From the NCBI RefSeq assembly GCF_014650675.1, contig NZ_BMVK01000009.1, positions 1 to 64,000 on the forward strand: a stretch of DNA of 64,000 nucleotides. The letters run 5' to 3'. Positions 35,212 through 43,020 of the stretch are shown here, in pieces. The position numbers and the translations under genes are program-made. The notes under the pieces were generated by a model. It made no database searches and was not told where the DNA came from. It saw only the letters and a program-made list of their open reading frames with translations. Positions within the stretch are counted from its first letter, which is position 1, and the number at the start of each line of letters is the position of its first letter. Source of the stretch: Streptomyces anulatus. GTDB lineage: Bacteria; Actinomycetota; Actinomycetes; Streptomycetales; Streptomycetaceae.

Positions 35212-35973
35212 GTGGACACCGAGGAACGCCGTCGGGGAATTCTGGACACGGCCCGGCGGGAGGGGGCGGTCGGTGTGAACGCCCTCGCGGACCTGTTCAA
35301 GGTGGCCAAGGAGACCGTCCGCCGCGATCTGCATGTGCTGGAGGAGCACGGGCTGGTCCGTCGGACCCACGGCGGCGCCTACCCGGTGGAGTCGGCCGGC
35401 TTCGAGACCACGCTCGCCGTCCGCACCACCCGCAACGTTCCGCAGAAGTCGCGGATAGCGACCGCCGCCGCCGATCTGCTCGGCGACGCCGAGACGGTCT
35501 TCGTCGACGAGGGCTTCACCCCGCAGCTCATCGCCGAGGCGCTTCCCCAGGACCGGCCGCTGACCGTGGTCACCGCATCCCTGGCCGTCGCCACCTCCCT
35601 CGCCGGGGCCGAGAAGACCTCGGTGCTGCTGCTGGGCGGCCGGGTGCGCGGCTCGACGATGGCGACCGTCGACCACTGGGCCTCCCGGATGCTCGCGGAC
35701 TTCGTCATCGACCTCGCGTACCTCGGAGCCAACGGCATCTCCCGGGAGTACGGCCTCACCACCCCGGACCCCGCCGTCGCCGAGGTGAAGGCGCAGGCAC
35801 TGCGCAGTTCCCGGCGCAGGATCTTCGCCGGGATCCACAGCAAGTTCGGGGCCGTGAGCTTCTGCCGGTTCGCCGGGGTCGGCGACTTCGAAGCGATCGT
35901 CACCGACGCGGGGCTCTCCTCGGCCGAGGCCCAGCGCTACTCCCTGCTGGGACCCCAGGTCATCCGCGTCTGA
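35212..35973 (+). CDS. DeoR-family sugar/polyol operon regulator
   Basis: A 253-residue DeoR/GlpR-type repressor: N-terminal helix-turn-helix (ALADLFKVAKETVRRDLHVLEEHGLVRRTHGGAYP, residues 24-58) and a C-terminal ribose-5-phosphate-isomerase-like sensor domain (VDEGFTPQLIAEAL, LLGGRVRGSTMATVDHWA). Such proteins sense phosphorylated sugars. It lies just upstream of, and in line with, the polyol transport and catabolism operon, and is its likely local repressor. The GTG start at 35212 is the best choice. Confidence 0.9.
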   Translation: MDTEERRRGILDTARREGAVGVNALADLFKVAKETVRRDLHVLEEHGLVRRTHGGAYPVESAGFETTLAVRTTRNVPQKSRIATAAADLLGDAETVFVDEGFTPQLIAEALPQDRPLTVVTASLAVATSLAGAEKTSVLLLGGRVRGSTMATVDHWASRMLADFVIDLAYLGANGISREYGLTTPDPAVAEVKAQALRSSRRRIFAGIHSKFGAVSFCRFAGVGDFEAIVTDAGLSSAEAQRYSLLGPQVIRV

Positions 35974-36152
35974 CCGGCCCCGCCCGGCCGGCCCGCCTCT
36001 GTCCGACCCCGTCCGAACGGACTGCCCGCCCCGTACCGCCGACCGCACGGCTCCCGCACCCGCATCACCGCTCCACCCCCACCGCCGGGGCGTGGTCCGC
36101 CATGCCCGCAACGACCCGATCACCGAGCCGCTACGACTGATCAGGAGCCCCC

Positions 36153-37520
36153 ATGCCCCATCCAGGACGCCGCCGCCGACCACGGACACATGGTCGGGCC
36201 TGCGCCGTGACCGTCGCACTGGCCCTGCTCGCCACCGGCTGCGCCGGAGCGGGCGGGACCTCCTTCGGCGGTGGCGACGCGCTGAACGTACTGATGGTGA
36301 ACAACCCGCAGATGGTCGAACTGCAGAAGCTCACGGCGAAGCACTTCACGAAGGAGACCGGCATCAAGGTCCACTTCACGGTGCTGCCCGAGAACGACGT
36401 ACGCGACAAGATCAGCCAGGACTTCTCCAACCAGGCCGGTCAGTACGACGTCGCCACCATCAGCAACTTCGAGCTGCCCTTCTTCGCGAAGAACGGCTGG
36501 CTGCACCCCCTCGACGACTACGCGAGGGCCGACACCGCCTTCGACCAGGAGGACATCCTCCAGCCCCTGCGGGAATCGCTGACCGCCGAGGACGGCAAGC
36601 TCTACGCCCAGCCCTTCTACGGCGAGTCGTCCTTCCTGATGTACCGCAAGGACGTCTTCGAGGAGCAGGGCCTCACGATGCCCGACAAGCCGACCTGGGA
36701 GCAGGTGGCGAAGCTCGCCGAGCGGACGGACGGGGCGGAGCGCGGGATGAAGGGCATCTGCCTGCGCGGGCTGCCGGGCTGGGGCGAGGTCATCGCCCCG
36801 CTCACCACGGTGGTCAACACGATGGGCGGCACCTGGTTCACCGAGGACTGGGAACCGCGCCTGACCGCACCGGAGTTCAAGAAGGCGACGAAGTTCTACG
36901 TCGATCTCGTGCGGAACCACGGGGAGCTCGGCGCCCCGCAGTCCGGATACGCCGAGTGCCTGAACAACATGACGCAGGGCAAGACCGCCATGTGGTACGA
37001 CGCCACGGCGGGCGCCGGGTCCCTGGAGGCGAAGGGCTCCCCGGTGAAGGGGAAGATCGGCTACGTCCCCGCCCCGGTTGAGCAGACCAGGAGCTCGGGC
37101 TGGCTCTACACCTGGGCCTGGGGTCTGCAGAAGGCGTCCAAGAAGGCGGACGACGCCTGGAAGTTCGTGTCCTGGGCGTCGGGCAAGGAGTACGAGGAGC
37201 TCGTCGGCGCCACCAGCGGCTGGTCCAACGTGCCCGCGGGCAAACGGGCGTCCACCTACGCCAACCCCGACTACCGGGCGGAGGCGGGCGCGTTCGCGGA
37301 CGTCACCGAGCGGGCCATCTCCGAGGCCGATCCGAAGAATCCGGGCACCCAGCCCCGCCCGACGGCGGGCATCCAGTTCGTCGGCGTACCGGAGTTCACC
37401 GACCTCGGCACCCGCGTGGCGCAGGAGATCAGCGCCGCCATCGCGGGCCGCCAGTCGGTGGACGCCGCACTCGCCGCCTCCCAGAAGCTGGCCGAGAAGG
37501 TCGCGGAGGAGTACCGATGA
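36153..37520 (+). CDS. polyol ABC transporter substrate-binding lipoprotein
   Basis: A 455-residue extracellular binding protein. The N-terminus is a lipoprotein signal (RRRRPRTHGRACAVTVALAL, lipobox LLATGC), so it is anchored to the outer face of the membrane. The mature domain is a family-1 binding fold of the SmoE/MtlE type (NPQMVELQKLTAKHFTKETGIKV, SGWLYTWAWGLQKAS, WLYTWAW). With the downstream polyol dehydrogenase and kinase, mannitol, sorbitol or a related alditol is the expected ligand. ATG 36153 follows CAGGAG. First of five genes joined by 4-base overlaps. Confidence 0.88.
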   Translation: MPHPGRRRRPRTHGRACAVTVALALLATGCAGAGGTSFGGGDALNVLMVNNPQMVELQKLTAKHFTKETGIKVHFTVLPENDVRDKISQDFSNQAGQYDVATISNFELPFFAKNGWLHPLDDYARADTAFDQEDILQPLRESLTAEDGKLYAQPFYGESSFLMYRKDVFEEQGLTMPDKPTWEQVAKLAERTDGAERGMKGICLRGLPGWGEVIAPLTTVVNTMGGTWFTEDWEPRLTAPEFKKATKFYVDLVRNHGELGAPQSGYAECLNNMTQGKTAMWYDATAGAGSLEAKGSPVKGKIGYVPAPVEQTRSSGWLYTWAWGLQKASKKADDAWKFVSWASGKEYEELVGATSGWSNVPAGKRASTYANPDYRAEAGAFADVTERAISEADPKNPGTQPRPTAGIQFVGVPEFTDLGTRVAQEISAAIAGRQSVDAALAASQKLAEKVAEEYR

Positions 37521-38479
37521 CCGTCACCGCAACCAGGGAGACCACGTCCCCGCCCGCCCCGGCGAAAAAGCCGGGCAGCGGCGGCCGACGGCGCGCCTGG
37601 GCGACCCGCGCCCCCCTGCTGCCCGCACTCGTCTTCCTGATCGCCGTCACCCAACTGCCCTTCGTGGCGACCCTGGTGATCTCCTTCTTCGACTGGAACT
37701 CCCTCAAGCCGGAGAAGCGTCACTTCACCGGGCTCTCCAACTACGCGTCCGTCTTCACCGACGAGGCGTTGCGCGAATCGGTCGTGACGACCGTCGTCCT
37801 CACCGCGTCCGTCGTGATCGTCAGCGTGGTGCTGGGGCTCGTCTTCGCCCTGCTGCTGGACCGCGCGTTCTTCGGCCGGGGGTTCGTGCGCACCCTGCTG
37901 ATCACCCCGTTCCTGCTGGTGCCGGTCTCCGCCGCGCTGCTGTGGAAGCACGCGCTCTACAACCCCGAGTACGGGCTGTTCAACGGGGCGCTCACCTGGT
38001 TCGGCGAACTGTTCGGCATCGAGGGCGTCGCGCAGCCCGAGTGGACGTCGGAGATGCCGCTGATCGCCGTCGAGGCCTCGCTCGTGTGGCAGTGGACGCC
38101 GTTCATGATGCTGATCCTGTTGGCCGGGCTGCAGAGCCGGCCGGCCGAGATCATGGAGGCCGCACGGCTGGACGGGGCAGGGCCCTGGCAGATGTTCCGC
38201 TATCTGACCCTGCCGCATCTGCGCCGCTACCTCGAACTCGGCATCCTGCTCGGGTCGGTGTACATCGTGCAGAACTTCGACGCGGTGTTCACGATCACCT
38301 CCGGCGGTCTCGGCACCGCCAACCTCCCGTACACCGTCTACGAGACCTTCTACCGGGCCCATGAGTACGGGCTGGCGTCGGCGGCGGGCGTGGTCGTGGT
38401 GATCGGCACGATCGTCATCGCCACCTTCGCGCTCCGGACGGTCTCCTCCCTCTTCCGTGAGGAGGCGAGCCGCTCATGA
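37517..38479 (+). CDS. polyol ABC transporter permease 1
   Basis: A 320-residue inner-membrane permease (MalF/UgpA-type, six helices) with the EAA loop EIMEAARLDGAGPWQMFRYLTLPHL near residues 210-235 that contacts the ATPase. A 40-residue basic/Pro-rich cytoplasmic N-terminus precedes the first helix. Its ATG overlaps the binding-protein stop (ATGA), and its end overlaps the next permease, so subunits are made in equal amounts. Confidence 0.92.
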   Translation: MTVTATRETTSPPAPAKKPGSGGRRRAWATRAPLLPALVFLIAVTQLPFVATLVISFFDWNSLKPEKRHFTGLSNYASVFTDEALRESVVTTVVLTASVVIVSVVLGLVFALLLDRAFFGRGFVRTLLITPFLLVPVSAALLWKHALYNPEYGLFNGALTWFGELFGIEGVAQPEWTSEMPLIAVEASLVWQWTPFMMLILLAGLQSRPAEIMEAARLDGAGPWQMFRYLTLPHLRRYLELGILLGSVYIVQNFDAVFTITSGGLGTANLPYTVYETFYRAHEYGLASAAGVVVVIGTIVIATFALRTVSSLFREEASRS

Positions 38480-39366
38480 GCGCCTCGACCGCGACAACCG
38501 CATCCGCGTCCCCGTCCGCATCCGTCAACGCCCTCACGCGCAGGGCCCGTCGGCGCTCCGCCGCCCTGGGCGTGGCCGCCTGGGTCGTGGGGATCGGTTT
38601 CTGTCTGCCCGCCCTGTGGATGGTGCTGACGTCCTTCCACGCGGAGGCCGACGCGGCGACCAACCCGCCGTCGATCGCCGCCGCGCTGACGCTGGACGGC
38701 TACCGCACCTTCTTCGGCGGCGGGGGCGGTCCGACGCCGTGGCCCCCGCTGGTCAACTCGCTTGCGGCCTCGTTCTTCTCGACCGTGCTGGTGCTGCTGC
38801 TCGCGCTTCCGGCCGCGTACGCGCTGTCGATCCGGCGGGTCCGCAAGTGGACGGACGTGATGTTCTTCTTCCTGTCCACGAAGATGCTGCCGGTGGTCGC
38901 CGGGCTGCTGCCGGTGTACCTGTTCGCGAAGAACACGGGGCTGCTGGACAACATCTGGCTGCTGGTCCTGCTCTACACCTCGATGAACCTGCCGATCGCG
39001 GTGTGGATGATGCAGTCCTTCCTCGCGGACGTCCCCGTCTCCATCATCGAGGCGGCGCAGGTCGACGGGGCCCGGCTGCCGACGGTGCTGCGCCGTGTCG
39101 TGGCCCCGGTCGCCGGTCCCGGCATCGCCGCGACCGCCCTGATCTGCTTCATCTTCAGCTGGAACGAGCTGTTGTTCGCACGGGTGCTGACCGGCGTCGT
39201 CGCCGGGACCGCACCTGTCCATCTGACCACCTTCGTCACCAGCCAGGGCCTCTTCCTCGCCCAGCTGTGCGCGGCGTCCGTGGTCGTGTCCCTGCCGGTG
39301 CTCGTCGCCGGCTACGCCGCCCAGGACAAACTCGTCCAGGGCCTCTCGCTGGGAGCAGTCAAATGA
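38476..39366 (+). CDS. polyol ABC transporter permease 2
   Basis: A 296-residue MalG-type permease with about six helices and the EAA loop SIIEAAQVDGARLPTVLRRVVAPV. It pairs with the preceding permease to form the channel. Its stop overlaps the dehydrogenase ATG. No ATP-binding subunit follows; the gene usually found in such operons in Proteobacteria (SmoK/MtlK) is absent, so a genomic multiple-sugar ATPase (MsiK) is probably used. Confidence 0.92.
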   Translation: MSASTATTASASPSASVNALTRRARRRSAALGVAAWVVGIGFCLPALWMVLTSFHAEADAATNPPSIAAALTLDGYRTFFGGGGGPTPWPPLVNSLAASFFSTVLVLLLALPAAYALSIRRVRKWTDVMFFFLSTKMLPVVAGLLPVYLFAKNTGLLDNIWLLVLLYTSMNLPIAVWMMQSFLADVPVSIIEAAQVDGARLPTVLRRVVAPVAGPGIAATALICFIFSWNELLFARVLTGVVAGTAPVHLTTFVTSQGLFLAQLCAASVVVSLPVLVAGYAAQDKLVQGLSLGAVK

Positions 39367-40352
39367 GGGCAGCCATCGTCGAAGCCGTGGGCAAGGTCTC
39401 CGTGACCACCGTGCCGGACCCCACGCCCGGTCCCCGGGACGTGGTCGTCAAGGTCGCGTCGTGCGGGCTGTGCGGCACCGATCTCCACATCCTCCAGGGC
39501 GAGTTCGCTCCTACGCTGCCGATCGTGCCCGGGCACGAGTTCGCCGGGGAGGTCGTCGGCCTCGGTGCGGACGTCACCGAGCTGTCCGTGGGCGACAGGG
39601 TGGCCGTGGACCCCTCGCTGCACTGCCACGAGTGCCGCTACTGCCGTTCGGGCCGGGGCAACCTCTGCGACAACTGGGCGGCGATCGGCGTCACCGTGCC
39701 CGGGGGCGCGGCCGAGTTCGCGGTGGCGCCCGCCGCCAACTGCGTACGCCTGCCGGAACACATCGACGTCCGGGACGCGGCGCTGATCGAGCCGCTGTCC
39801 TGCGCCGTGCGGGGCTACGACGTCCTCAACGGTAATCTCGGGGCCCAGGTGCTGATCTACGGCTCCGGGACCATGGGGCTGATGATGCTGGAGCTGGCCA
39901 AGCGCACCGGCGCCGCGTCGGTGGACATGCTGGACGTCAACGCGCAGCGGCTGGCCACGGCGACGACCCTGGGCTGCACGGGCGCGGCGGCCCGTGCCGA
40001 GGAGCTGGACCGTCCGGGCGGCTGGGACGTCGTCATCGACGCCACCGGCAACGCCGGGGCCATCCAGGACGGTCTGGGGAGGGTCGCCAAGGGAGGTACG
40101 TTCCTCCAGTTCGGGGTCTCCGACTACGCCACCACCGCGGTGATCGAGCCGTACAGGATCTACAACCAGGAGATCACCATCACCGGTTCGATGGCGGTCC
40201 TGCACAGTTACGAACGGGCCGCGGCGCTCTTCGCGAGCGGCGTGCTGGACGCGTCGGTGTTCATCAGCGACCGGCTGCCGCTGGAGCAGTACCCGCAGGC
40301 GATCGAACGCTTTCAGGCGGGCATCGGACGCAAGATCGTGGTGGAGCCGTGA
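39363..40352 (+). CDS. zinc-dependent polyol dehydrogenase (sorbitol/xylitol type)
   Basis: A 329-residue medium-chain dehydrogenase. It has the catalytic zinc Cys in SCGLCGTDLH, the GHEFAGEVVGLG motif, a structural zinc site (HECRYCRSGRGNLC, four cysteines), and the nucleotide-binding IYGSGTMGLMMLEL. Within a polyol transport operon it should oxidise the imported alditol to a ketose with NAD+. Exact substrate cannot be read: sorbitol, mannitol or arabinitol are candidates. It overlaps both neighbours by 4 bases. Confidence 0.9.
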   Translation: MRAAIVEAVGKVSVTTVPDPTPGPRDVVVKVASCGLCGTDLHILQGEFAPTLPIVPGHEFAGEVVGLGADVTELSVGDRVAVDPSLHCHECRYCRSGRGNLCDNWAAIGVTVPGGAAEFAVAPAANCVRLPEHIDVRDAALIEPLSCAVRGYDVLNGNLGAQVLIYGSGTMGLMMLELAKRTGAASVDMLDVNAQRLATATTLGCTGAAARAEELDRPGGWDVVIDATGNAGAIQDGLGRVAKGGTFLQFGVSDYATTAVIEPYRIYNQEITITGSMAVLHSYERAAALFASGVLDASVFISDRLPLEQYPQAIERFQAGIGRKIVVEP

Positions 40353-41305
40353 CGGACGCCCCGGTCCCCCGCACCGGCTCCGGCCCCGTCCTCGACTCCC
40401 GCCCCCGCTCCGTTCTCGTGCTCGGCGAGGCGCTGGTGGATCTGGTGCCGGCCGACGGTGACACAGCGGTCCGGGCGGCCCAGCCGGGCGGGGCGCCCGC
40501 GAACGTCGCGGTGGGCCTGGCCCGCCTCGGCGGGCGGCCGTCCTTCGTGGGCGGGCTCGGCGACGACGCCTTCGCGGCGGGCGTCGAGGCTTGGCTGACG
40601 GGTGCGGGCGTCGATCTCTCGCTGACTGCCCGGTGCTCGCTGCCCACGGCGCTCGCGGTGGCCGATCCGGGCGATCACGGGAACACGTACCGCTTCCACC
40701 TCGGTGACACGGCGACCTTCGCGCTGCCCGACCGGACGGCGGAGGCGGCGCGTTTCGGCGCGGTGTACGTGGGCGGGCTCGCCGCGGTCGTGGAGCCGGC
40801 GGCCGGCGTCGTGGCCGCCACCGCGCGGGCGGCCGCCCGCGCGGGGCTGCTCGCGGTGGACCCCAATGTGCGCGAGGACCGCACCCTGGATCCCGTACGG
40901 AGCCTCGGCCGGCTGCGGGAGCTGTGCTCTCTCGCGCGGGTCGTGAAGGCGAGCGACGAGGATCTGGTGCGCCTGTGGCCGGACGCGGCCCCGGAGGCCA
41001 GTTGCCGGGCGCTCGCCGGGGAGGGACGGCTGGTGGTGCTGACCCGGGGGGCGGAGGGTGCCACCGCGTACGTCCATGACGCCCCGGCGGTCTCGGTCCC
41101 CGCCCTGCCGGTGCGGGTGGTGAACACCATCGGCGCGGGCGACGCGTTCATGGCGGGGATGTTGACCTGGCTGGGGACGGAGGCCGACTGGGATCCGGAG
41201 CTGTCCGCCGACCAGGCACGGGCGATGCTGGAGTACGCGGCCGCGACGGCCGCGTCGGTCTGTGCCAGGGCGGGAACGGAGCCCACGGCCCCGGTCGGGG
41301 TGTGA
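40349..41305 (+). CDS. PfkB-family sugar kinase (fructokinase-like)
   Basis: A 318-residue ribokinase-fold kinase. It shows the N-terminal EALVDLVP and GGAPANVAVGLARLGGRPSFVGGLGDDAFA motif (PfkB signature 1) and the C-terminal NTIGAGDAFMAGML signature 2 with its catalytic Asp. It probably phosphorylates the ketose produced by the preceding dehydrogenase, giving fructose-6-phosphate or a similar ester. The GTG start overlaps the dehydrogenase TGA. Last gene of the operon; a hairpin follows. Confidence 0.9.
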   Translation: MTDAPVPRTGSGPVLDSRPRSVLVLGEALVDLVPADGDTAVRAAQPGGAPANVAVGLARLGGRPSFVGGLGDDAFAAGVEAWLTGAGVDLSLTARCSLPTALAVADPGDHGNTYRFHLGDTATFALPDRTAEAARFGAVYVGGLAAVVEPAAGVVAATARAAARAGLLAVDPNVREDRTLDPVRSLGRLRELCSLARVVKASDEDLVRLWPDAAPEASCRALAGEGRLVVLTRGAEGATAYVHDAPAVSVPALPVRVVNTIGAGDAFMAGMLTWLGTEADWDPELSADQARAMLEYAAATAASVCARAGTEPTAPVGV

Positions 41306-41378
41306 ACCCGGCACACATCGGGCATCACCATCAGGACCCGAGTTCCGCACGGCCCTCCCCCGGCCCACGGAAACCGCC

Positions 41379-41412
41379 CGGCCCCACCAGGCTCCTCCGC
41401 CCGGTGGGGCCG
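41379..41412. terminator. bidirectional terminator after the polyol operon
   Basis: CGGCCCCACC and GGTGGGGCCG make a 10-bp stem with a 14-base loop, lying between the convergent kinase gene and the bL37-like gene. Confidence 0.65.
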
Positions 41413-41422
41413 CGGCGTCGCC

Positions 41423-41500
41423 TCAGCTCTGCGGGCGCCTGCCGTGGTTCGCGGCGTTCTTGCGGCGGGCCTTCTTCTTACGACGTCGCTTCGATGACAT
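41423..41500 (-). CDS. 25-residue bL37-like ribosomal mini-protein
   Basis: A 25-residue, extremely basic protein, MSSKRRRKKKARRKNAANHG then RRPQS. The N-terminal run of Lys/Arg and the NAANHG...RP end match the actinobacterial 50S protein bL37, described from mycobacterial ribosome structures. The ATG at 41500 has a near-perfect AAGGAGGG site, strong evidence of translation. It lies on the minus strand between two hairpins. Too short for normal gene calling. Identification is from memory of the family; a stand-alone basic peptide is the alternative. Confidence 0.75.
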   Translation of the reverse strand: MSSKRRRKKKARRKNAANHGRRPQS

Positions 41501-41664
41501 CGAACCCTCCTTCTCTCTGCTCTGTACTCCGTTGCGGACGGTCCACCGGGCGGTGAGGCCCGGAGATCACCGGGTCGCCTACCCATGGACACCGTGGCAA
41601 ACACCCGGTGCGGGTGCAACCGGCGGCGCGCCGCCGGGCGCGTACGGACAGGTGTGCGGATCCG

Positions 41665-42093
41665 TCAGTTGGTCAGCTCGTCGATGAAGTCCTCCGCGCA
41701 CCGGTCCTCGGCCGCCGTGCCATTGGCCTGGTTCATGCAGTCCTCGAGGTCCCTGAACTCCTGGGAGTCGAACACGGAGACGGCCACCACGAGGACGACG
41801 GCGGAACCGATGAGCCCGAGCGCCCCGAACGCCGCGCCGACTATCGCCATCACCCGGCGCGGCGCGCGGCCCTGACGGGTGCGGAGCGCGGCGATGATCC
41901 CGAAGACGACGGCGAGCAGGCCGAGCAGCAGCCCGCCCACCACGGTCCAGAAGAACAGGCAGGCGATGAGGCCGAGTACGAGTGCGGCGACCGCGAAGCC
42001 GTTCGTCCGGGCGGGCGCCTGGCCGCCGTAGGGGTCGTGGTCGGCGGCGGGCTGCCCCGGGTACGGGGAATCCGGGTATGAGGGAAGGGACAT
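41665..42093 (-). CDS. DUF4190-type membrane protein
   Basis: A 142-residue protein: a Pro/Tyr-rich cytoplasmic N-terminus (residues 1-30) followed by the DUF4190 pair of helices (TNGFAVAALVLGLIACLFFW and VVGGLLLGLLAVVFG), a GRAPRR loop, a further helix and an acidic C-terminus with Cys in LEDCMNQANG and EDRCAEDF that may form a disulphide outside. The start at 42093 has an AGGAG site about 10 bases upstream. Function unknown; the group is common in actinobacteria. Confidence 0.8.
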   Translation of the reverse strand: MSLPSYPDSPYPGQPAADHDPYGGQAPARTNGFAVAALVLGLIACLFFWTVVGGLLLGLLAVVFGIIAALRTRQGRAPRRVMAIVGAAFGALGLIGSAVVLVVAVSVFDSQEFRDLEDCMNQANGTAAEDRCAEDFIDELTN

Positions 42094-42179
42094 CGGGGAG
42101 GTGCTCCTGTTCTCCTGGCTTCCCGTCCACCTGCCCTCTGGGCCGTCCTCCATGCACCGTTATGGTCACACTCCGGCAA

Positions 42180-42737
42180 CTAAATGCCCTGGCCAGGGGC
42201 TTCTCGGTGGAGCCGCGCCGACAGGTGGTGCTGCAGCGGCCGACCGACGGCGGCGAGATCGTGGACGAAGGCGAGCGTGTCCGGATCCGTCAGGGTGTAG
42301 CGGCGGCGGGTGGCGTCGACCTCCTTGGCCGTGGGGGCGAGGGACACCCGCTCGGTGGCGAGGTCGACGGTGCCGTCGCCGGCCCGGCCGACCGAGATCT
42401 CCGCGATGCCGGTGGGCTGGGTGATCAGGGCCTCCACCCGCCCGTCCGGCTGCAGACGCCACCATCCGGTCTCGCGGGCGGACGGCCGCAGGGGACGCCC
42501 GTCCGCGTCGATCAGCCAGGCCCGGGCCTCGTACGCGAGGAAGGGCCGCCCGTCGTGGCTGAACGTGACCTCCTGTGCGTAGGTGAAGTCCGTCTCCAGC
42601 GTCGGATATCCGCCGCGGCCCGTGCCCCGCCAGGTGCCGATGTACCCGGTCACCGGGGCGAGCAGCGGATGCGGGGCGGGGGACGCTTCGGGGCGGAGGG
42701 CGTCGGGGAAGGGGAGTTCGGAGACGGGGTCGTGCAT
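42180..42737 (-). CDS. nitrobindin-like haem-binding protein (FABP-type barrel)
   Basis: A 185-residue beta-barrel protein of the nitrobindin/THAP4 C-terminal family, annotated in actinobacteria as FABP family or peroxynitrite isomerase. GTWRGTGRGGYP (residues 34-45) is the conserved N-terminal signature, followed by alternating strands (YAQEVTFSHDGRPFLAYEARAW, GWWRLQPDGRVEALITQPTG) and a C-terminal LQHHLSARL, whose His is expected to coordinate haem. Members isomerise peroxynitrite to nitrate. Single gene; upstream lies the foldback repeat. Confidence 0.85.
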   Translation of the reverse strand: MHDPVSELPFPDALRPEASPAPHPLLAPVTGYIGTWRGTGRGGYPTLETDFTYAQEVTFSHDGRPFLAYEARAWLIDADGRPLRPSARETGWWRLQPDGRVEALITQPTGIAEISVGRAGDGTVDLATERVSLAPTAKEVDATRRRYTLTDPDTLAFVHDLAAVGRPLQHHLSARLHREAPGQGI

Positions 42738-42779
42738 GCGGGTGCGCTCCTCGGGTCGGTGCCGGTGCAGGGTCGCAGC

Positions 42780-42957
42780 CTAGGGCCTGTCGTCAAACTG
42801 CCGTCGTCGCCCGAAGGGCGGCCGGGCGGCGTCTGGTGCGTGCGATCGCAAGGCGCTGGAATGCTCTCGTAGCGGAGCTACTAGGGCGTTTCGGCAACGC
42901 GGCGAGCGTGCGTGCCAGACGCCGCCCGGCAGGCGGCAGTTTGACGACAGGCCCTAG
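42780..42957. repeat. 178-bp foldback element with perfect 24-bp terminal inverted repeats
   Basis: The left end CTAGGGCCTGTCGTCAAACT... (42780-42803) is the exact complement of the right end (42934-42957, ending ...GACAGGCCCTAG). A second inner pair, GCCGGGCGGCGTCTGG (42821-42836) and CCAGACGCCGCCCGGC (42915-42930), is also perfect, and the centre forms a small hairpin (GTAGC GGA GCTAC). No coding capacity. This is the form of a MITE or REP-like mobile palindrome; copies with this end sequence occur in other Streptomyces as far as I recall. Confidence 0.75.
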
Positions 42958-42976
42958 GGGGTGTCCTGTGGCACGG

Positions 42977-43010
42977 CGGCGGCCCCGCACACAGGTGTGC
43001 GGGGCCGCCG
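42977..43010 (-). terminator. perfect 15-bp stem terminator for the ABC exporter operon
   Basis: CGGCGGCCCCGCACA and TGTGCGGGGCCGCCG pair fully around a CAGG loop, 10 bases beyond the exporter stop at 43021. Confidence 0.8.
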
Positions 43011-43020
43011 GTGACGGGAC

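Noticed and set aside
42738..43020. Transposase gene associated with the foldback repeat
   Set aside because: No open frame within the 178-bp element or its flanks has a transposase motif; the element is non-coding.
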